DNA of 64,000 nt. It comes from Amycolatopsis lurida. GTDB taxonomy: Bacteria; Actinomycetota; Actinomycetes; Mycobacteriales; Pseudonocardiaceae. The position numbers and the translations under genes are program-made. The notes under the pieces were generated by a model. The model searched no databases. It was given only the letters and a program-made list of their open reading frames with translations, and had not been told where the DNA came from. Shown in pieces: positions 51,077-60,347 of the stretch. The DNA lies in contig NZ_FNTA01000004.1 of the NCBI RefSeq assembly GCF_900105055.1, positions 3,999,501-4,063,500 of the forward strand, read 5' to 3'. The first letter of the stretch is position 1; each line of letters opens with the position of its first letter.

Positions 51077-51717
51077 TGAACCGCACGTTGCGCGGCTGGC
51101 CGTCGTTCCCCGAAGAACTCCCGGAGTTCGACATCGAGGCCGCACCGGCGACCCCGCGCGAGCTTTTCCTGGAATGGCTCGATGAAGCGGGCGAACACGT
51201 CCTGGCGCCGCATGCCGTCACTCTGTCCACAGTGGACGAAGACGGGGTGCCGGACGCGCGGGTCGTGATCCTCAAGGACGTCGCCGGGGACACCTGGGCG
51301 GTCGCGACGAGTTCCGAAAGCCCGAAAGGTGTTCAGCTGGCGAAGAATCCGTTCGCCGCGCTGACCTTCTTCTGGCCGGGGCGAGGCCGTCAGGTGCGCC
51401 TGCGCGGTCCGGTCTCGGCAGCCGATCCCGAAGTGTCCGCCGCCGATTTCACCGCCCGGCCGCCGGCGTCCCGGGTGGAGGCGTTCATCGGCAGGCAGTC
51501 CCAGGTGCTCGAAGATCCGGCCGATCTCGGCCGCGCGGCCGCGGAAGCGGAGCGGTGGGTCGAGAAGAATCCCGGCGTGGCACCGGAAACCTGGACCCGC
51601 TACCTGGTGACACCGTCCGAAGTGGAGTTCTGGCAGGCGAGCCACGACCGGCGGCACAAGCGGCTCCGCTACCGGCGCGAGCACGGAAGCTGGCACAAAG
51701 AACGCCTCTGGCCGTAA
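51076..51717 (+). CDS. pdxH: Pyridoxamine 5'-phosphate oxidase family protein
   Basis: 213 aa from the ATG at 51076. Pyridoxamine-phosphate oxidase features: AVTLSTVDEDGVPDARVVIL (FMN-binding strands), TSSESPKGVQLAKNPFAALTFFW, GRQVRLRGPV, FIGRQSQVL, and a C-terminal dimerisation part with VEFWQASHDRRHKRLRY, the PLP-binding end. FMN-dependent oxidation gives pyridoxal phosphate. The C-terminal motif HDRRHKRL replaces the usual R-x-R-LHDR pattern, so a related substrate is possible. Confidence 0.85.
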   Translation: MNRTLRGWPSFPEELPEFDIEAAPATPRELFLEWLDEAGEHVLAPHAVTLSTVDEDGVPDARVVILKDVAGDTWAVATSSESPKGVQLAKNPFAALTFFWPGRGRQVRLRGPVSAADPEVSAADFTARPPASRVEAFIGRQSQVLEDPADLGRAAAEAERWVEKNPGVAPETWTRYLVTPSEVEFWQASHDRRHKRLRYRREHGSWHKERLWP

Positions 51718-51812
51718 ACGGTAACTGGGAACGACGATCGTCGGGTTGTCGTGGATGATTCACTTCGGCGACGGTGAACGCCCACCTTGTCCCCAGATCG
51801 TTCGGAGGCGAA

Positions 51813-53090
51813 ATGTCCACACGCCGTCGCATCGGGGGCGCCTTGGCCGCCACAGGGCTCGTCCTGCTGGCCGTCACGACGCCCGTCGCGAGCGCCCAGA
51901 CCGGCGACCCGGCGAGAGGGCTGTACTCGGTGGAGGGCGCGTCCACGCCGGACGAACGCACCGCGGTCGCTCGTACCGGCGTCGACGTCGCGGGCTCGCG
52001 CGGCGGCGCGCTGACCGTCGTCGCCACGCCTGGGCAGGCCGCCGCCCTGCGCGCCGGCGGCTTCGGCCTGAAACCGCTCGGAGACTTCGACAGCATGCTG
52101 AAACAGCGGAGCGCTCGGGCGGGCACCGCGGCGGTCGCGGGTGACTTCCCGCCGGGCGACGAGGCGTACCACACCTATGCCGAAACGACCGCTGAGCTGC
52201 AGAAAGCCGCGAAGGACCACGGCGACATCGCGACGCTGTCCAGCGTCGGCAAGTCCCACGAGGGCCGTGAGCTGAACCTGCTGAAGATCAGCGACAACGC
52301 GGGCACGGACGAGAACGAGCCCGAGGTCCTGTTCACCTGCAACCAGCACGCGCGCGAACACCTCACCACCGAGATGTGCCTGCGGATCGTGCAGCGCTTC
52401 ACCAGCGGCTACGCGACCGACGCGGCCATCAAGAAAATGGTCGACGAGCACGAGATCTACGTGATCCCGAACGTCAACCCGGACGGCTCCGAGTACGACA
52501 TCACCGGCGGCGAGTACCAGGGCTGGCGCAAGACACGGAAGCCCGTGCCGGGCAGCAGCGCGATCGGCACCGACCCGAACCGCAACTGGGACTACAAGTG
52601 GAACTGCTGCGGCGGGTCGAGCAACAGCCCGTCCGCCGAGGACTACCACGGTCCGTCGGCCTTCTCCGAGCCCGAGACCAAGGCGGTCGCGGACTTCGTG
52701 GACTCCCGCGTGGTCGGCGGCGCGCAGCAGATCAAGACGCACATCGACTTCCACACCTTCTCCGAGCTGGTGCTCTGGCCGTACGGCTACACGAAGGCCG
52801 ACACCGACACGGGCCTGAGCGAGGAGGAAGCGAAGCGCTTCGCCGACGTCGGCAAGCAGATGGCCGCCACCAACGGCTACACGCCGGAGCAGTCCAGCGA
52901 TCTGTACGTCACCGACGGCGACGTCAACGACTGGGCGTGGGGCAAGCACAAGATCCTCAGCTACACCTTCGAGATGTACCCGAAGGACGGCGGGATCGAC
53001 GGCTTCTACCCGCCCGCTTCGGTGATCCCGGAGCAGACCGCCCGTAACGACAAGGCGGTCGACATCCTGATCAACGAGGCGAAAGCCTGA
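51813..53090 (+). CDS. Secreted zinc carboxypeptidase, M14 family
   Basis: 425 aa from the ATG at 51813 with GGAGG 4 bases upstream. Signal peptide ending VASAQ. A propeptide-like region of about 90 residues precedes the M14 domain. Zinc ligands are His and Glu in NQHAREHLTTE and His in HIDFHTFSE. Substrate-binding DPNRNWDYKWN and catalytic Glu in SYTFEMYP are present. It resembles Streptomyces zinc carboxypeptidases SG/T, which trim peptides outside the cell. Its 3' end overlaps the convergent winged-helix gene by 20 bases. Confidence 0.93.
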   Translation: MSTRRRIGGALAATGLVLLAVTTPVASAQTGDPARGLYSVEGASTPDERTAVARTGVDVAGSRGGALTVVATPGQAAALRAGGFGLKPLGDFDSMLKQRSARAGTAAVAGDFPPGDEAYHTYAETTAELQKAAKDHGDIATLSSVGKSHEGRELNLLKISDNAGTDENEPEVLFTCNQHAREHLTTEMCLRIVQRFTSGYATDAAIKKMVDEHEIYVIPNVNPDGSEYDITGGEYQGWRKTRKPVPGSSAIGTDPNRNWDYKWNCCGGSSNSPSAEDYHGPSAFSEPETKAVADFVDSRVVGGAQQIKTHIDFHTFSELVLWPYGYTKADTDTGLSEEEAKRFADVGKQMAATNGYTPEQSSDLYVTDGDVNDWAWGKHKILSYTFEMYPKDGGIDGFYPPASVIPEQTARNDKAVDILINEAKA

Positions 53091-54264
53091 GATCGGCCAC
53101 TCGCGACGCCCGGCTCTTCGGCGAATCCAAGCTGAAGCTCCGGGCGTCGCCCAGTTGGTCACGGACGAACTCCTCGGTCCGCGCGATCGTCTCGCGCAGC
53201 GCGGCGTCTTCATCGCCGAAGAACCGGTGGACGATCTTGCCCGCCTCGGTGTCGAACTCCCACAGGCCGGCGATGCGGCCCCGGTCGACGATGACGTGAC
53301 TCGGCGGGTCCGCCTGCCCGCCCAGCGTCTCCCCCGCGCGGCCTCCCGGTACCGGCCGTTCGACGTCGGCGTCGGCGAGCAGTCGCGGCAGCTCTCGGTG
53401 CAGAAGGTGGATGCCGTCGATTCCGGCGAGCAGTGCGTACGACGGCTCGGACGGCACGGTGAACGCGGCGAACTCGTCGGCGATCTCCTTGGGCAGCAAG
53501 AGATCGGTGCCGTCGAGTGGCACGAGTTCCAGCTGTTCCGCGATCTTCTTCGCACTGGCGGCGGTGAAACCGGAGAACCATCGGAAATGCTTCAGCGACG
53601 CCGGGGCCGCCCACGAGAAGTACCGCCGGGCGAGTTCCGTCCGCGCGGTGTCCATATCGGACAGTCCGCCGCGCGGGGACGGCGTCCAGCGGACGTAGCC
53701 GTAGCGCTGCCGGTCCAGCCGTCCGTCGACCGGGACCCGGCGGATGTCGCCGCGGGCCTGGAGCAGGCCGAGCGCGAGCGGCAACGTCGTGGTGGTGCCG
53801 CGTTTGCGGCCCGCTTCCCCGAGGTTGCGCACCGCCGATCCGGCGGCGTCCTTGATCGCGGCCGGGCTGAGCGGCTCGCCGGAGCCGTCGAGCAGATCGG
53901 CGACGGTGACGCACAACTGCTCGATCTCGGCCTGCGTGACGCCGAGGTACTTCTCCGCGGCCGCGAGTTCACCGGCGGGCGCCGCGGCCCCGACGGTCAG
54001 GCCGAGCTCGAAATCCGCCGACGGCAGGACGTAGGTGCAGCCACGCGCCGAAGGCAGTTCGTGGATGGCGAGCCGCGCGACATCCGCGTCGACCGTCTCG
54101 CGATCGAGGCGGGCTCTGGCGAACAACCCGAGATAGGGCGCCGATCCGCCGACCGAGCGCATCCAGCCCGTCCGCTCCAGCACGGCGGCCGCCGAGGATC
54201 CGTGCAGCGTTCCGTCGAGCCCCTGACGATGTGCCCACCACGCGCGCAGCTTGTCGGTCGCCAT
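53071..54264 (-). CDS. Winged-helix DNA-binding domain protein (HTH_42 / YcaQ-AlkX-like)
   Basis: 397 aa. Tandem winged-helix domains of the HTH_42 family, which includes the DNA glycosylases AlkZ/YcaQ. Features: RAWWAHRQGLDGTLHG at the start, TLPLALGLLQARGDIRRVPVDG (wing), RYFSWAAPASLKHFRWFSGF, HVIVDRGRIAGLWEFD. The catalytic QxQ of AlkZ is not obvious; the corresponding segment may be HRQGLDG. Glycosylase activity is therefore uncertain. It overlaps the carboxypeptidase end by 20 bases. Confidence 0.82.
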   Translation of the reverse strand: MATDKLRAWWAHRQGLDGTLHGSSAAAVLERTGWMRSVGGSAPYLGLFARARLDRETVDADVARLAIHELPSARGCTYVLPSADFELGLTVGAAAPAGELAAAEKYLGVTQAEIEQLCVTVADLLDGSGEPLSPAAIKDAAGSAVRNLGEAGRKRGTTTTLPLALGLLQARGDIRRVPVDGRLDRQRYGYVRWTPSPRGGLSDMDTARTELARRYFSWAAPASLKHFRWFSGFTAASAKKIAEQLELVPLDGTDLLLPKEIADEFAAFTVPSEPSYALLAGIDGIHLLHRELPRLLADADVERPVPGGRAGETLGGQADPPSHVIVDRGRIAGLWEFDTEAGKIVHRFFGDEDAALRETIARTEEFVRDQLGDARSFSLDSPKSRASRVADLRLSPR

Positions 54265-54317
54265 GACTCCACGGTATGGGTATCGGGCGGCACCCCGCAG
54301 CCTGGCACGATGACCGG

Positions 54318-55169
54318 ATGCTGGTCGAACTGGCCATAGGCGACGCGTACGGAGGCTCCTTCGAGCACGCGTACCCGAGCTTCGTCGCCGAACACAACAA
54401 GCTGACCGGGTACGTGCCGCATCACGGGCAGCCCGGCGCCCCGGCCGGCCGCTACACCGACGACACGCAGATGACGATCGCCATCGCCGAGGTGCTCGTG
54501 TCGGGACGGCGATGGACGCCGCTGCTGCTCGCCGAGCAGTTCGTGCGCGCGTATCACCGCGATCCGCACGACGGCTACGCGCCGCGTTTCCATCAGCTGC
54601 TCAGCGAGGTCCGGGACGGCGAAGAGCTGCTACGGCGGCTTCAGCCGCAGAGCGACAAGAGCGGTGCGGCCATGCGCGCCGGGCCGATCGGGCTCCTGCC
54701 GACCGTCGACGACGTCCTCTACCACGCGAAACTGCAAGCCAGGATCACCCACGACACCCCGGCCGGGATCGCCGCGGCACAGGCCGCCGCGTTGGCCGTG
54801 CACTACTGCCATCATCGGGTGGGCCCGCTTTCCGAGGTCGCGCGGTGGATCGACGGCATCCTTCCGGAGGACGTCGGGCACGGTGGCTGGGCGCTGCCGT
54901 GGTCCGGCAAGGTCGGGCCGCAGGGGTGGATGAGCGTGCGCGCCGCGCTGACCACGCTCGCGACCGGCCGGAGCCTGAGCGGGATGCTCCACTCCGCCGT
55001 CGCGCTCACCGGCGACGTCGACACCGTCGCGACGATCGCGCTGGCCGCCGCGTCACGCTCGCCCGAGGTGGCGCAGGATCTGCCGCCGGCGCTGTGGCGC
55101 GACCTGGAGAACGGCGAATTCGGCCGCGACTATCTGGCCGGTCTCGACGAGCGGCTGCTGCACATCTGA
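54318..55169 (+). CDS. ADP-ribosylglycohydrolase family protein
   Basis: 283 aa from the ATG at 54318; an earlier in-frame start lacks an RBS. Metal-binding motifs of the DraG/ARH family: GDAYGGSFE, RYTDDTQMT and a C-terminal LTGDVDTVATIAL, where the Asp/Thr residues hold two Mg ions. It removes ADP-ribose from proteins, nucleic acids or small molecules. No ADP-ribosyltransferase is seen nearby. It is divergent from the winged-helix gene. Confidence 0.9.
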   Translation: MLVELAIGDAYGGSFEHAYPSFVAEHNKLTGYVPHHGQPGAPAGRYTDDTQMTIAIAEVLVSGRRWTPLLLAEQFVRAYHRDPHDGYAPRFHQLLSEVRDGEELLRRLQPQSDKSGAAMRAGPIGLLPTVDDVLYHAKLQARITHDTPAGIAAAQAAALAVHYCHHRVGPLSEVARWIDGILPEDVGHGGWALPWSGKVGPQGWMSVRAALTTLATGRSLSGMLHSAVALTGDVDTVATIALAAASRSPEVAQDLPPALWRDLENGEFGRDYLAGLDERLLHI

Positions 55170-55229
55170 CGTAGGCGGCCTCCACGGAACGCGGACGCGC
55201 GCGCCTTCCGCTTTCGGCAGACTGGGCGG

Positions 55230-56303
55230 GTGAAGTGGCTGATCAGGGGCGGAGCCGTCGCCGCTTGGCTCGCGGTGAGCGCGCTGCTCGTCGTCGGCAC
55301 GGCGAATCTCGAACCCGGGCAGGGGGAACACCCGGTCGACGCGGTCGGCTTCGCGGTCGTCGCGGTCGCTTGTCTCGCGCTCACCGCCGCGTGGCGGCTC
55401 CCGGCGGCCGCGGCCGGGGCGGAAGCGTTTGCGCTCCTGCTCTACCTGGGGTTCGGCTATCCCGACGGTCCGGTGTTGTTCGCCGGTCTCGTGCCGCTGT
55501 TCGCGCTCGGAACCCTGCGGCCGCGGCGGCTCGCGTACGCCGTCGCGGGCGGTATGGCGGTGATCGTCGTCGGCGCGAACCTGGCCACCGGTGGGGCGGG
55601 CGTCCTCGATCTGGTCTTCGTCGGCTGGGCCGGCTTCGCGGTCTTCGCGGCCGACGCGCTTCGAGCCCGGCGGGAGCGGGTAGCGGCCGCCGAACAGGCG
55701 GAACGCGATCGCGTCCTCGGCGAGCGGCTGCGTATCGCCCAGGATCTGCACGACAGCGTCGGCCACGCGATGGCGGTCATCAACGTCCAGTCGGGATTGG
55801 CCGAGCACGTGATCGACGATCACCCGGAAGTGGCGAAGGAAGCGCTCGGAGTCGTCCGCACGGTCAGCGGAACGATCCTGGACGAGCTGAACGCGATGGT
55901 GCGGCTGCTGCGTGACGACTCCGCCCCGCTCCGGCCGTCACCGGGAATGGCGGACCTTCCCGCGCTGGTCGCTTCGGCGAATCAGGCGGGCCTGGCCGTC
56001 ACGCTGGACCTGGACGCTCCTGGGATCGGACGGCCGGTCGGCGGCGCGGTGTACCGGATCGTCCAGGAATCCCTCACGAACGTGGTGAAACACGGAGCGT
56101 CTTCCGCCGAGGTGACGGTGCGAGCCGACGAGAGCGGTCTGTGGCTTGACGTGATCAACGAGGTGAACGAGGTCCGCACGCCTGGTCCGGACCTTCCCGG
56201 TGCCGGGATCAGCGGAATGGGTGAACGGGCCAGGGCGACCGGGGGCGCACTGACCGCGGGCCGCGAGGACGGGAGGTTCCGGGTGAGCGCGCGATGGCCG
56301 TGA
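55230..56303 (+). CDS. Sensor histidine kinase (NarL-partner type)
   Basis: 357 aa, GTG start. Four to six membrane helices in the first 150 residues without a large external loop. HisKA_3 domain with phospho-acceptor His174 (AQDLHDSVGHAM) and HATPase region with NVVKHGAS, then GAGISGMGERA. Nothing identifies the signal. It overlaps its response regulator gene by 10 bases. Confidence 0.92.
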   Translation: MKWLIRGGAVAAWLAVSALLVVGTANLEPGQGEHPVDAVGFAVVAVACLALTAAWRLPAAAAGAEAFALLLYLGFGYPDGPVLFAGLVPLFALGTLRPRRLAYAVAGGMAVIVVGANLATGGAGVLDLVFVGWAGFAVFAADALRARRERVAAAEQAERDRVLGERLRIAQDLHDSVGHAMAVINVQSGLAEHVIDDHPEVAKEALGVVRTVSGTILDELNAMVRLLRDDSAPLRPSPGMADLPALVASANQAGLAVTLDLDAPGIGRPVGGAVYRIVQESLTNVVKHGASSAEVTVRADESGLWLDVINEVNEVRTPGPDLPGAGISGMGERARATGGALTAGREDGRFRVSARWP

Positions 56304-56953
56304 TCAGGGTGGTGCTCGCCGACGACCAGCTGCTGGTCCGGTCCGGGTTCGCGGCGCTGCTCCGGGTGGAAGCCGGAATCACCGTGGTGGGGGAAGCGGA
56401 CGACGGCGAGACGGCGGTGGCCGTCGTCGCGGAAACCGTGCCCGACGTGGTGCTGATGGATATCCGGATGCCGGGGACGGACGGGCTGGAAGCCACCCGG
56501 CGGATCATGGCGGACGAACGGCTTTCCGGTGTCCGCGTCCTCATGCTGACGACGTTCGACCTCGACGAATACGTCTTCGACGCGCTGCGCGCCGGAGCGA
56601 GCGGCTTCCTGCTCAAGCACACCAGGCCCGCCGACCTGATCCAGGCGGTCCGTGTCGTGGCGGCGGGAGACGCGCTCCTCTCCCCGAGCGTGACCAGACG
56701 CCTGATCGCGGAATTCACCGCGCGACCGGCACCTTCGCTGCCCCGTGCCGACGGCTCGGCGTTCACCGAACGCGAGCATGAAGTCGTTCTTCGCGTGGCG
56801 CGGGGAATGTCGAACGAAGAGATCGCGCGGGAGTTCGTGATCAGCGCGGCGACCGTGCGGACCCATGTCAGCCGGGCGATGACCAAGGTCCATGCCCGCG
56901 ACCGGGCCCAGCTCGTGGTCTTCGCCTATCAGAGCGGGATGGTGCGCGCCTGA
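56294..56953 (+). CDS. NarL/LuxR-family response regulator
   Basis: 219 aa. Receiver domain: LADDQ acidic pair, phospho-acceptor Asp56 (VLMDIRMPG), and the conserved Lys in SGFLLKHT. LuxR-type DNA-binding domain: FTEREHEVVLRVARGMSNEE, then SAATVRTHVSRAMTKVHARD. It pairs with the histidine kinase just upstream. The secreted hydrolase gene follows 64 bases later and could be a target. Confidence 0.93.
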   Translation: MAVIRVVLADDQLLVRSGFAALLRVEAGITVVGEADDGETAVAVVAETVPDVVLMDIRMPGTDGLEATRRIMADERLSGVRVLMLTTFDLDEYVFDALRAGASGFLLKHTRPADLIQAVRVVAAGDALLSPSVTRRLIAEFTARPAPSLPRADGSAFTEREHEVVLRVARGMSNEEIAREFVISAATVRTHVSRAMTKVHARDRAQLVVFAYQSGMVRA

Positions 56954-57017
56954 CGTAGCCGCCGATCCCCACACCGGCACGACGACGCGACCCCGGGCCG
57001 CGAGCGACGCTTTCGCC

Positions 57018-57950
57018 ATGAAATTCCTCGCGAAAGCCGCTCTGCTCACCACCGCGTTCCTCTCCCTGTCCGGAACGACCGCGATCGCCTCGGAACGCCC
57101 GGCCCGCTGTGCCGAACAACGCTTCACGGTCCAGGTGAACGGAGAACGCCAGACGATCGCGGGCGAGCTCTGCGTCCGGGGGAAACTCACCCCGCGTACG
57201 CCGGTCCAGGTCCTGTTGCACGGCGGGACCTATGACCGCGCCTACTGGGACTGGCCGTACCAGCCGCGTCGATACTCCTATGTGGACAGTGCGACCCGCG
57301 CGGGCTACGCGACGCTCAACCTCGACCGGCTCGGCTACGGCCGTAGCAGCCGTCCGAATCCGGATACGCTCGACTTCGACGCCGGCGGCGAAGCCGTCCA
57401 CCAGGTCGTCCGGCAGCTTCGCCCGCGGTTCCGCACTATCGTCCTCAATGGACACTCGATGGGAGGGCTCGTCGCGGAACGGGCCGCCGGACGGGGCGGC
57501 GTCGACGCCGTGATCGTCAGCGGTATCCCCCGCGACCGGCCCGGCGCGCGGACCGAGGCCGCGTCGCCGTTCCATCCGGCCGAACTGGACCCGAAGTTCG
57601 CCGGAAAGCCTTGGGCCCGCGGCTATTTCACGACACGTCCCGGCACCCGCGCGCAGACCTTCCACCACCCCGGCACCTACGACCCGGCGATCATTCCCGT
57701 CGAAGAAGCCCTCAAGGACACGCTGGCGTCGGCGGAACTCCGTTCGGTGGGCCCCGGCGCGGCGAACCGATCGGCACCGAAGGTCCCGACGGCGTACGTC
57801 CTCGGCGAGCACGACACGCTGGTCTGCGGAAACGGTGACTGCGGGGCCGACGAGATCGTGCGGGGCAGCGGTCACTCGATCAACACCAGCCTCGCGGCGC
57901 CGGCCTTCTACCGCTGGACCTTCACCTGGCTGGCTCGAAAGTTAGGGTGA
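57018..57950 (+). CDS. Secreted alpha/beta hydrolase
   Basis: 310 aa from the ATG at 57018. Signal peptide MKFLAKAALLTTAFLSLSGT with cleavage near AIAS. Alpha/beta-hydrolase core: LLHGGTYDRAYWD (oxyanion loop), nucleophile elbow NGHSMGG, acidic residue in VLGEHDTLVC, and His in GSGHSINT. Four Cys probably form disulfides. It is likely an esterase or lipase-like enzyme outside the cell. Its stop codon lies inside an iron-box-like palindrome that precedes the MerR gene. Confidence 0.88.
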   Translation: MKFLAKAALLTTAFLSLSGTTAIASERPARCAEQRFTVQVNGERQTIAGELCVRGKLTPRTPVQVLLHGGTYDRAYWDWPYQPRRYSYVDSATRAGYATLNLDRLGYGRSSRPNPDTLDFDAGGEAVHQVVRQLRPRFRTIVLNGHSMGGLVAERAAGRGGVDAVIVSGIPRDRPGARTEAASPFHPAELDPKFAGKPWARGYFTTRPGTRAQTFHHPGTYDPAIIPVEEALKDTLASAELRSVGPGAANRSAPKVPTAYVLGEHDTLVCGNGDCGADEIVRGSGHSINTSLAAPAFYRWTFTWLARKLG

Positions 57951-57956
57951 CCTAAC
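57941..57956. promoter_or_regulatory. Iron-box-like palindrome upstream of MerR gene
   Basis: GTTAGG-gtga-CCTAAC, a perfect 6+6 dyad; TTAGGGTGACCTAACCTA matches the IdeR/DtxR consensus at 14 of 19 positions. A TACACT -10-like element begins 2 bases later and ends 6 bases before the MerR ATG, which suggests a leaderless transcript controlled at this site. Confidence 0.58.
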
Positions 57957-57969
57957 CTACACTGGTCGT

Positions 57970-58368
57970 ATGGATTCCTTGACGCCGGTTCGCGAAGCCG
58001 CCGACCATTTCGGGCTGGCGATCTCGACCCTCCATTACTGGGAACGCCGCGGGCTCATCACGGCCTTCCGCCACTCAGGGCAGCGGTACTACGACGACGA
58101 CCAGCTGTATCGCATCGCGCTGATCAAGCACTGGCGGCGGATCGGCGGGCTCGGCCTGACCAGGATCTCCGAGCTGCTCGCCGAACAGCACCGCTGGCGG
58201 GAGGTGGTGACGGGCAGGCTCGCCGAGATCGAACGGGAGCGTGCGCGGCTCGACACCGCGCACGACTACCTGGTCGAGCTCCTCACTTGCCGCCGCGAGG
58301 GGAACCTTGAGGGCTGTCCTTGGTTCCGTGAACGGGTCGACCTGCCCACCCACGCCGCGGCGAGCTGA
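57970..58368 (+). CDS. MerR-family transcriptional regulator
   Basis: 132 aa. N-terminal MerR helix-turn-helix: VREAADHFGLAISTLHYWER, then RRGLITAFRHSGQRYYDDDQ. A coiled-coil dimerisation helix follows (REVVTGRLAEIERERARLDT), and a short C terminus with two Cys (LLTCRREGNLEGCPWF), which may bind a metal or act as a redox switch. It is convergent with an MFS exporter gene and overlaps it by 86 bases; the exporter is a plausible target or partner. Confidence 0.9.
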   Translation: MDSLTPVREAADHFGLAISTLHYWERRGLITAFRHSGQRYYDDDQLYRIALIKHWRRIGGLGLTRISELLAEQHRWREVVTGRLAEIERERARLDTAHDYLVELLTCRREGNLEGCPWFRERVDLPTHAAAS

Positions 58369-59749
58369 GCCCCGGCATCGCCACCGCCGCGACCACCGCG
58401 GCGGCCGCGAGGCAGGCGGCGGAGGCGAGGAACGCGGCGGTGTAGCCGTGAACCAGCGCCTCCCCCTTCGGCAGGCCGGACGGCGAACTCGCGGTCACGG
58501 CCGCCGCGAGCGCGGTCAACGCGGCGAGACCGAGCGCGCCGCTGGTCTGCCGGACCGTGTTCAGCAGGCCGGCGGCCAGGCCGTTCTGGCGTTCCGGCAC
58601 GCCGCTGGTGGCGGCCACGGTGATCGGCGTGAAGGCCGCGGCCGTCCCGAAGCCGAAGACCATTCCCGGCACCAGCACGGAGACGACGTAGGAAGAATGC
58701 GCACCGGCCAGCACCGCGAGCCCGGCGAAACCCACCGCGCCGATCGCGCAGTACAGCGCCGCCGCCCGCCGGGGGCCGATTCGCACCGACAACCCGCTCG
58801 CGGTCCGCGCGCCGGCGAACATCGCCACACCCAGCGGCAGGTAGGCCAGTCCGGCTCGCAGCGGCGAGTAACCGTGGACGTCCTGCAGGTACAGCGAAAG
58901 CAGGATCGGGCTGGCGAGGAAACCCAGCCCCAGCAGGAAGATCACCGCGTTTCCGCTGCTGACCGAACGCAGCCGGAAGATCCCGAGCGCGACGAGCGGT
59001 TCGTCGGCCCACCGGTGCTGGTGCAGCACGAACACACCGAGCAGGACGAGCCCGCCGACCAGCGGGAGCAGCACGGATCCGCTTCCCCAGCCATCGGCCG
59101 AAGAACGCATCACCGCATAGACCACCCCGACGAGTCCGGCCACCGACAACACCGCGCCGAGCACGTCCAGCCTGCCGTGAAGACGGCTTCGGTCCCGGAG
59201 CGGCAACACCGCTCCGGCGACGAAAACGGCCACCACGCCGATCGGGACGCTGACGAAGAACACCCAGCGCCAGCCCGCCCACTGGGTCAGCAAGCCGCCG
59301 ATCACCGGCCCCGCCGCGGCTCCGGCCGCGCCCACCGCGCTCCACGTGCCCAACGCCCGCGCGCGACGGGCGGGTTCGGTGAAGGTCGTGGTCAGCAAGG
59401 ACAACGTCACCGGCATCAGCAGCGCGCCACCGAACCCTTGCACCGCACGGGCGACGAGCAGCGTTTCCGGTGAACCGGCCAGCCCGGCGGCGAGCCGCGC
59501 GACGGTGAACAGGCTCATCCCGAGCACGAAGATCCGCCGGACCCCGAACTCGTCGCACAATCGTCCGCCCAGCAACAGGAAACCGGCGAAAACGAGCGTG
59601 TACGCGTTCACCACCCAGGTCAACGCGCCGTCGGGGAAACCAAGGCCGAACCGGATCGCGGGCAGGGCGACGGAAACAATCGTCGCGTCGAGGATGACCA
59701 CGAACGCTCCGGCGCAGGCCAAGGCGAGCACGATGCCTTCACGTTTCAT
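58283..59749 (-). CDS. MFS transporter, DHA2 (14-helix) drug exporter family
   Basis: 488 aa from the ATG at 59749, just after GAGGGTGACGG. About 14 helices. Motif A-like GGRLCDEFGVRRIFVLGM, motif C GAAGAAAGPVIGGLL and motif D1 LDATIVSVALPAI mark the DHA2 proton-drug antiporter family (EmrB/QacA type). The C-terminal cytoplasmic tail is encoded antisense to the end of the MerR gene (86-bp overlap). Substrate unknown; the iron-box-like site beside the MerR gene raises the option of siderophore export. Confidence 0.92.
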   Translation of the reverse strand: MKREGIVLALACAGAFVVILDATIVSVALPAIRFGLGFPDGALTWVVNAYTLVFAGFLLLGGRLCDEFGVRRIFVLGMSLFTVARLAAGLAGSPETLLVARAVQGFGGALLMPVTLSLLTTTFTEPARRARALGTWSAVGAAGAAAGPVIGGLLTQWAGWRWVFFVSVPIGVVAVFVAGAVLPLRDRSRLHGRLDVLGAVLSVAGLVGVVYAVMRSSADGWGSGSVLLPLVGGLVLLGVFVLHQHRWADEPLVALGIFRLRSVSSGNAVIFLLGLGFLASPILLSLYLQDVHGYSPLRAGLAYLPLGVAMFAGARTASGLSVRIGPRRAAALYCAIGAVGFAGLAVLAGAHSSYVVSVLVPGMVFGFGTAAAFTPITVAATSGVPERQNGLAAGLLNTVRQTSGALGLAALTALAAAVTASSPSGLPKGEALVHGYTAAFLASAACLAAAAVVAAVAMPGLSSPRRGWAGRPVHGTKDSPQGSPRGGK

Positions 59750-59834
59750 ACCGTCACCCTCCGCCTCCGGCGGCGGATGATCTTCCGCCGCCGGGCCAGC
59801 GTGCACGCTGAAGCGCGCTTGAGGGCAAGCCGTA

Positions 59835-60338
59835 TCACCAAGAAGGCCGGTACCGCAGACCTTGCTCGTAGTACTGATCGTCGGATTCCGCCGGTTCGGG
59901 CAGTTCGTCCTCGGCGGGCCCGGCCGGTTCCTCCGAACGGTCCTTGAGCACCACGTTCTCGGTACTCGCGGGCGGGCGGCGCGAGACCGGCGCGACGGTT
60001 TCCCCCGCCTCCTGGAACGAAGGGGTGAACCCGAGTCGCCAGCGGAGCCTGTCCGTGATGTACCCGGCGTTGCCGATCGGCGCCATCAGTTCCGCACTGC
60101 GTTTCGCGGATCCTTGCTGCGCTTCCTGGTAGGTCCGCATGACGGTGTCCGCGATCTCGGCGGGCGACATCCGCGACACGGCTTCGCTCACCCTGAGCCG
60201 CGTCATCACGCCGTCGGTGTTGACCGAAACGGAAACGGCACCGTCCGGCGAGGACGCGTCCACCGAGAGGGCGGCCAACGCCTCGAGCATCGCTTGCCGG
60301 TCGTTGGCCGGCTTCTTGGGTGCCGGTTTGTCAGCCAC
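59835..60338 (-). CDS. YbaB/EbfC-like protein associated with a type VII substrate cassette
   Basis: 167 aa. Residues 15-100 resemble the YbaB/EbfC fold: SVSVNTDGVMTRLRVSEAVS, then MSPAEIADTVMRTYQEAQQGS. An acidic, disordered tail (SEEPAGPAEDELPEPAESDD) extends it beyond the usual 100 residues. YbaB-like proteins (for example EspL) occur in mycobacterial ESX-1 loci beside secreted substrates, where they may act as chaperones or partners rather than DNA-binding proteins. It is last in a three-gene minus-strand unit, 9 bases after the effector-like gene. Confidence 0.75.
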   Translation of the reverse strand: MADKPAPKKPANDRQAMLEALAALSVDASSPDGAVSVSVNTDGVMTRLRVSEAVSRMSPAEIADTVMRTYQEAQQGSAKRSAELMAPIGNAGYITDRLRWRLGFTPSFQEAGETVAPVSRRPPASTENVVLKDRSEEPAGPAEDELPEPAESDDQYYEQGLRYRPSW

Positions 60339-60347
60339 GATCCTCCG

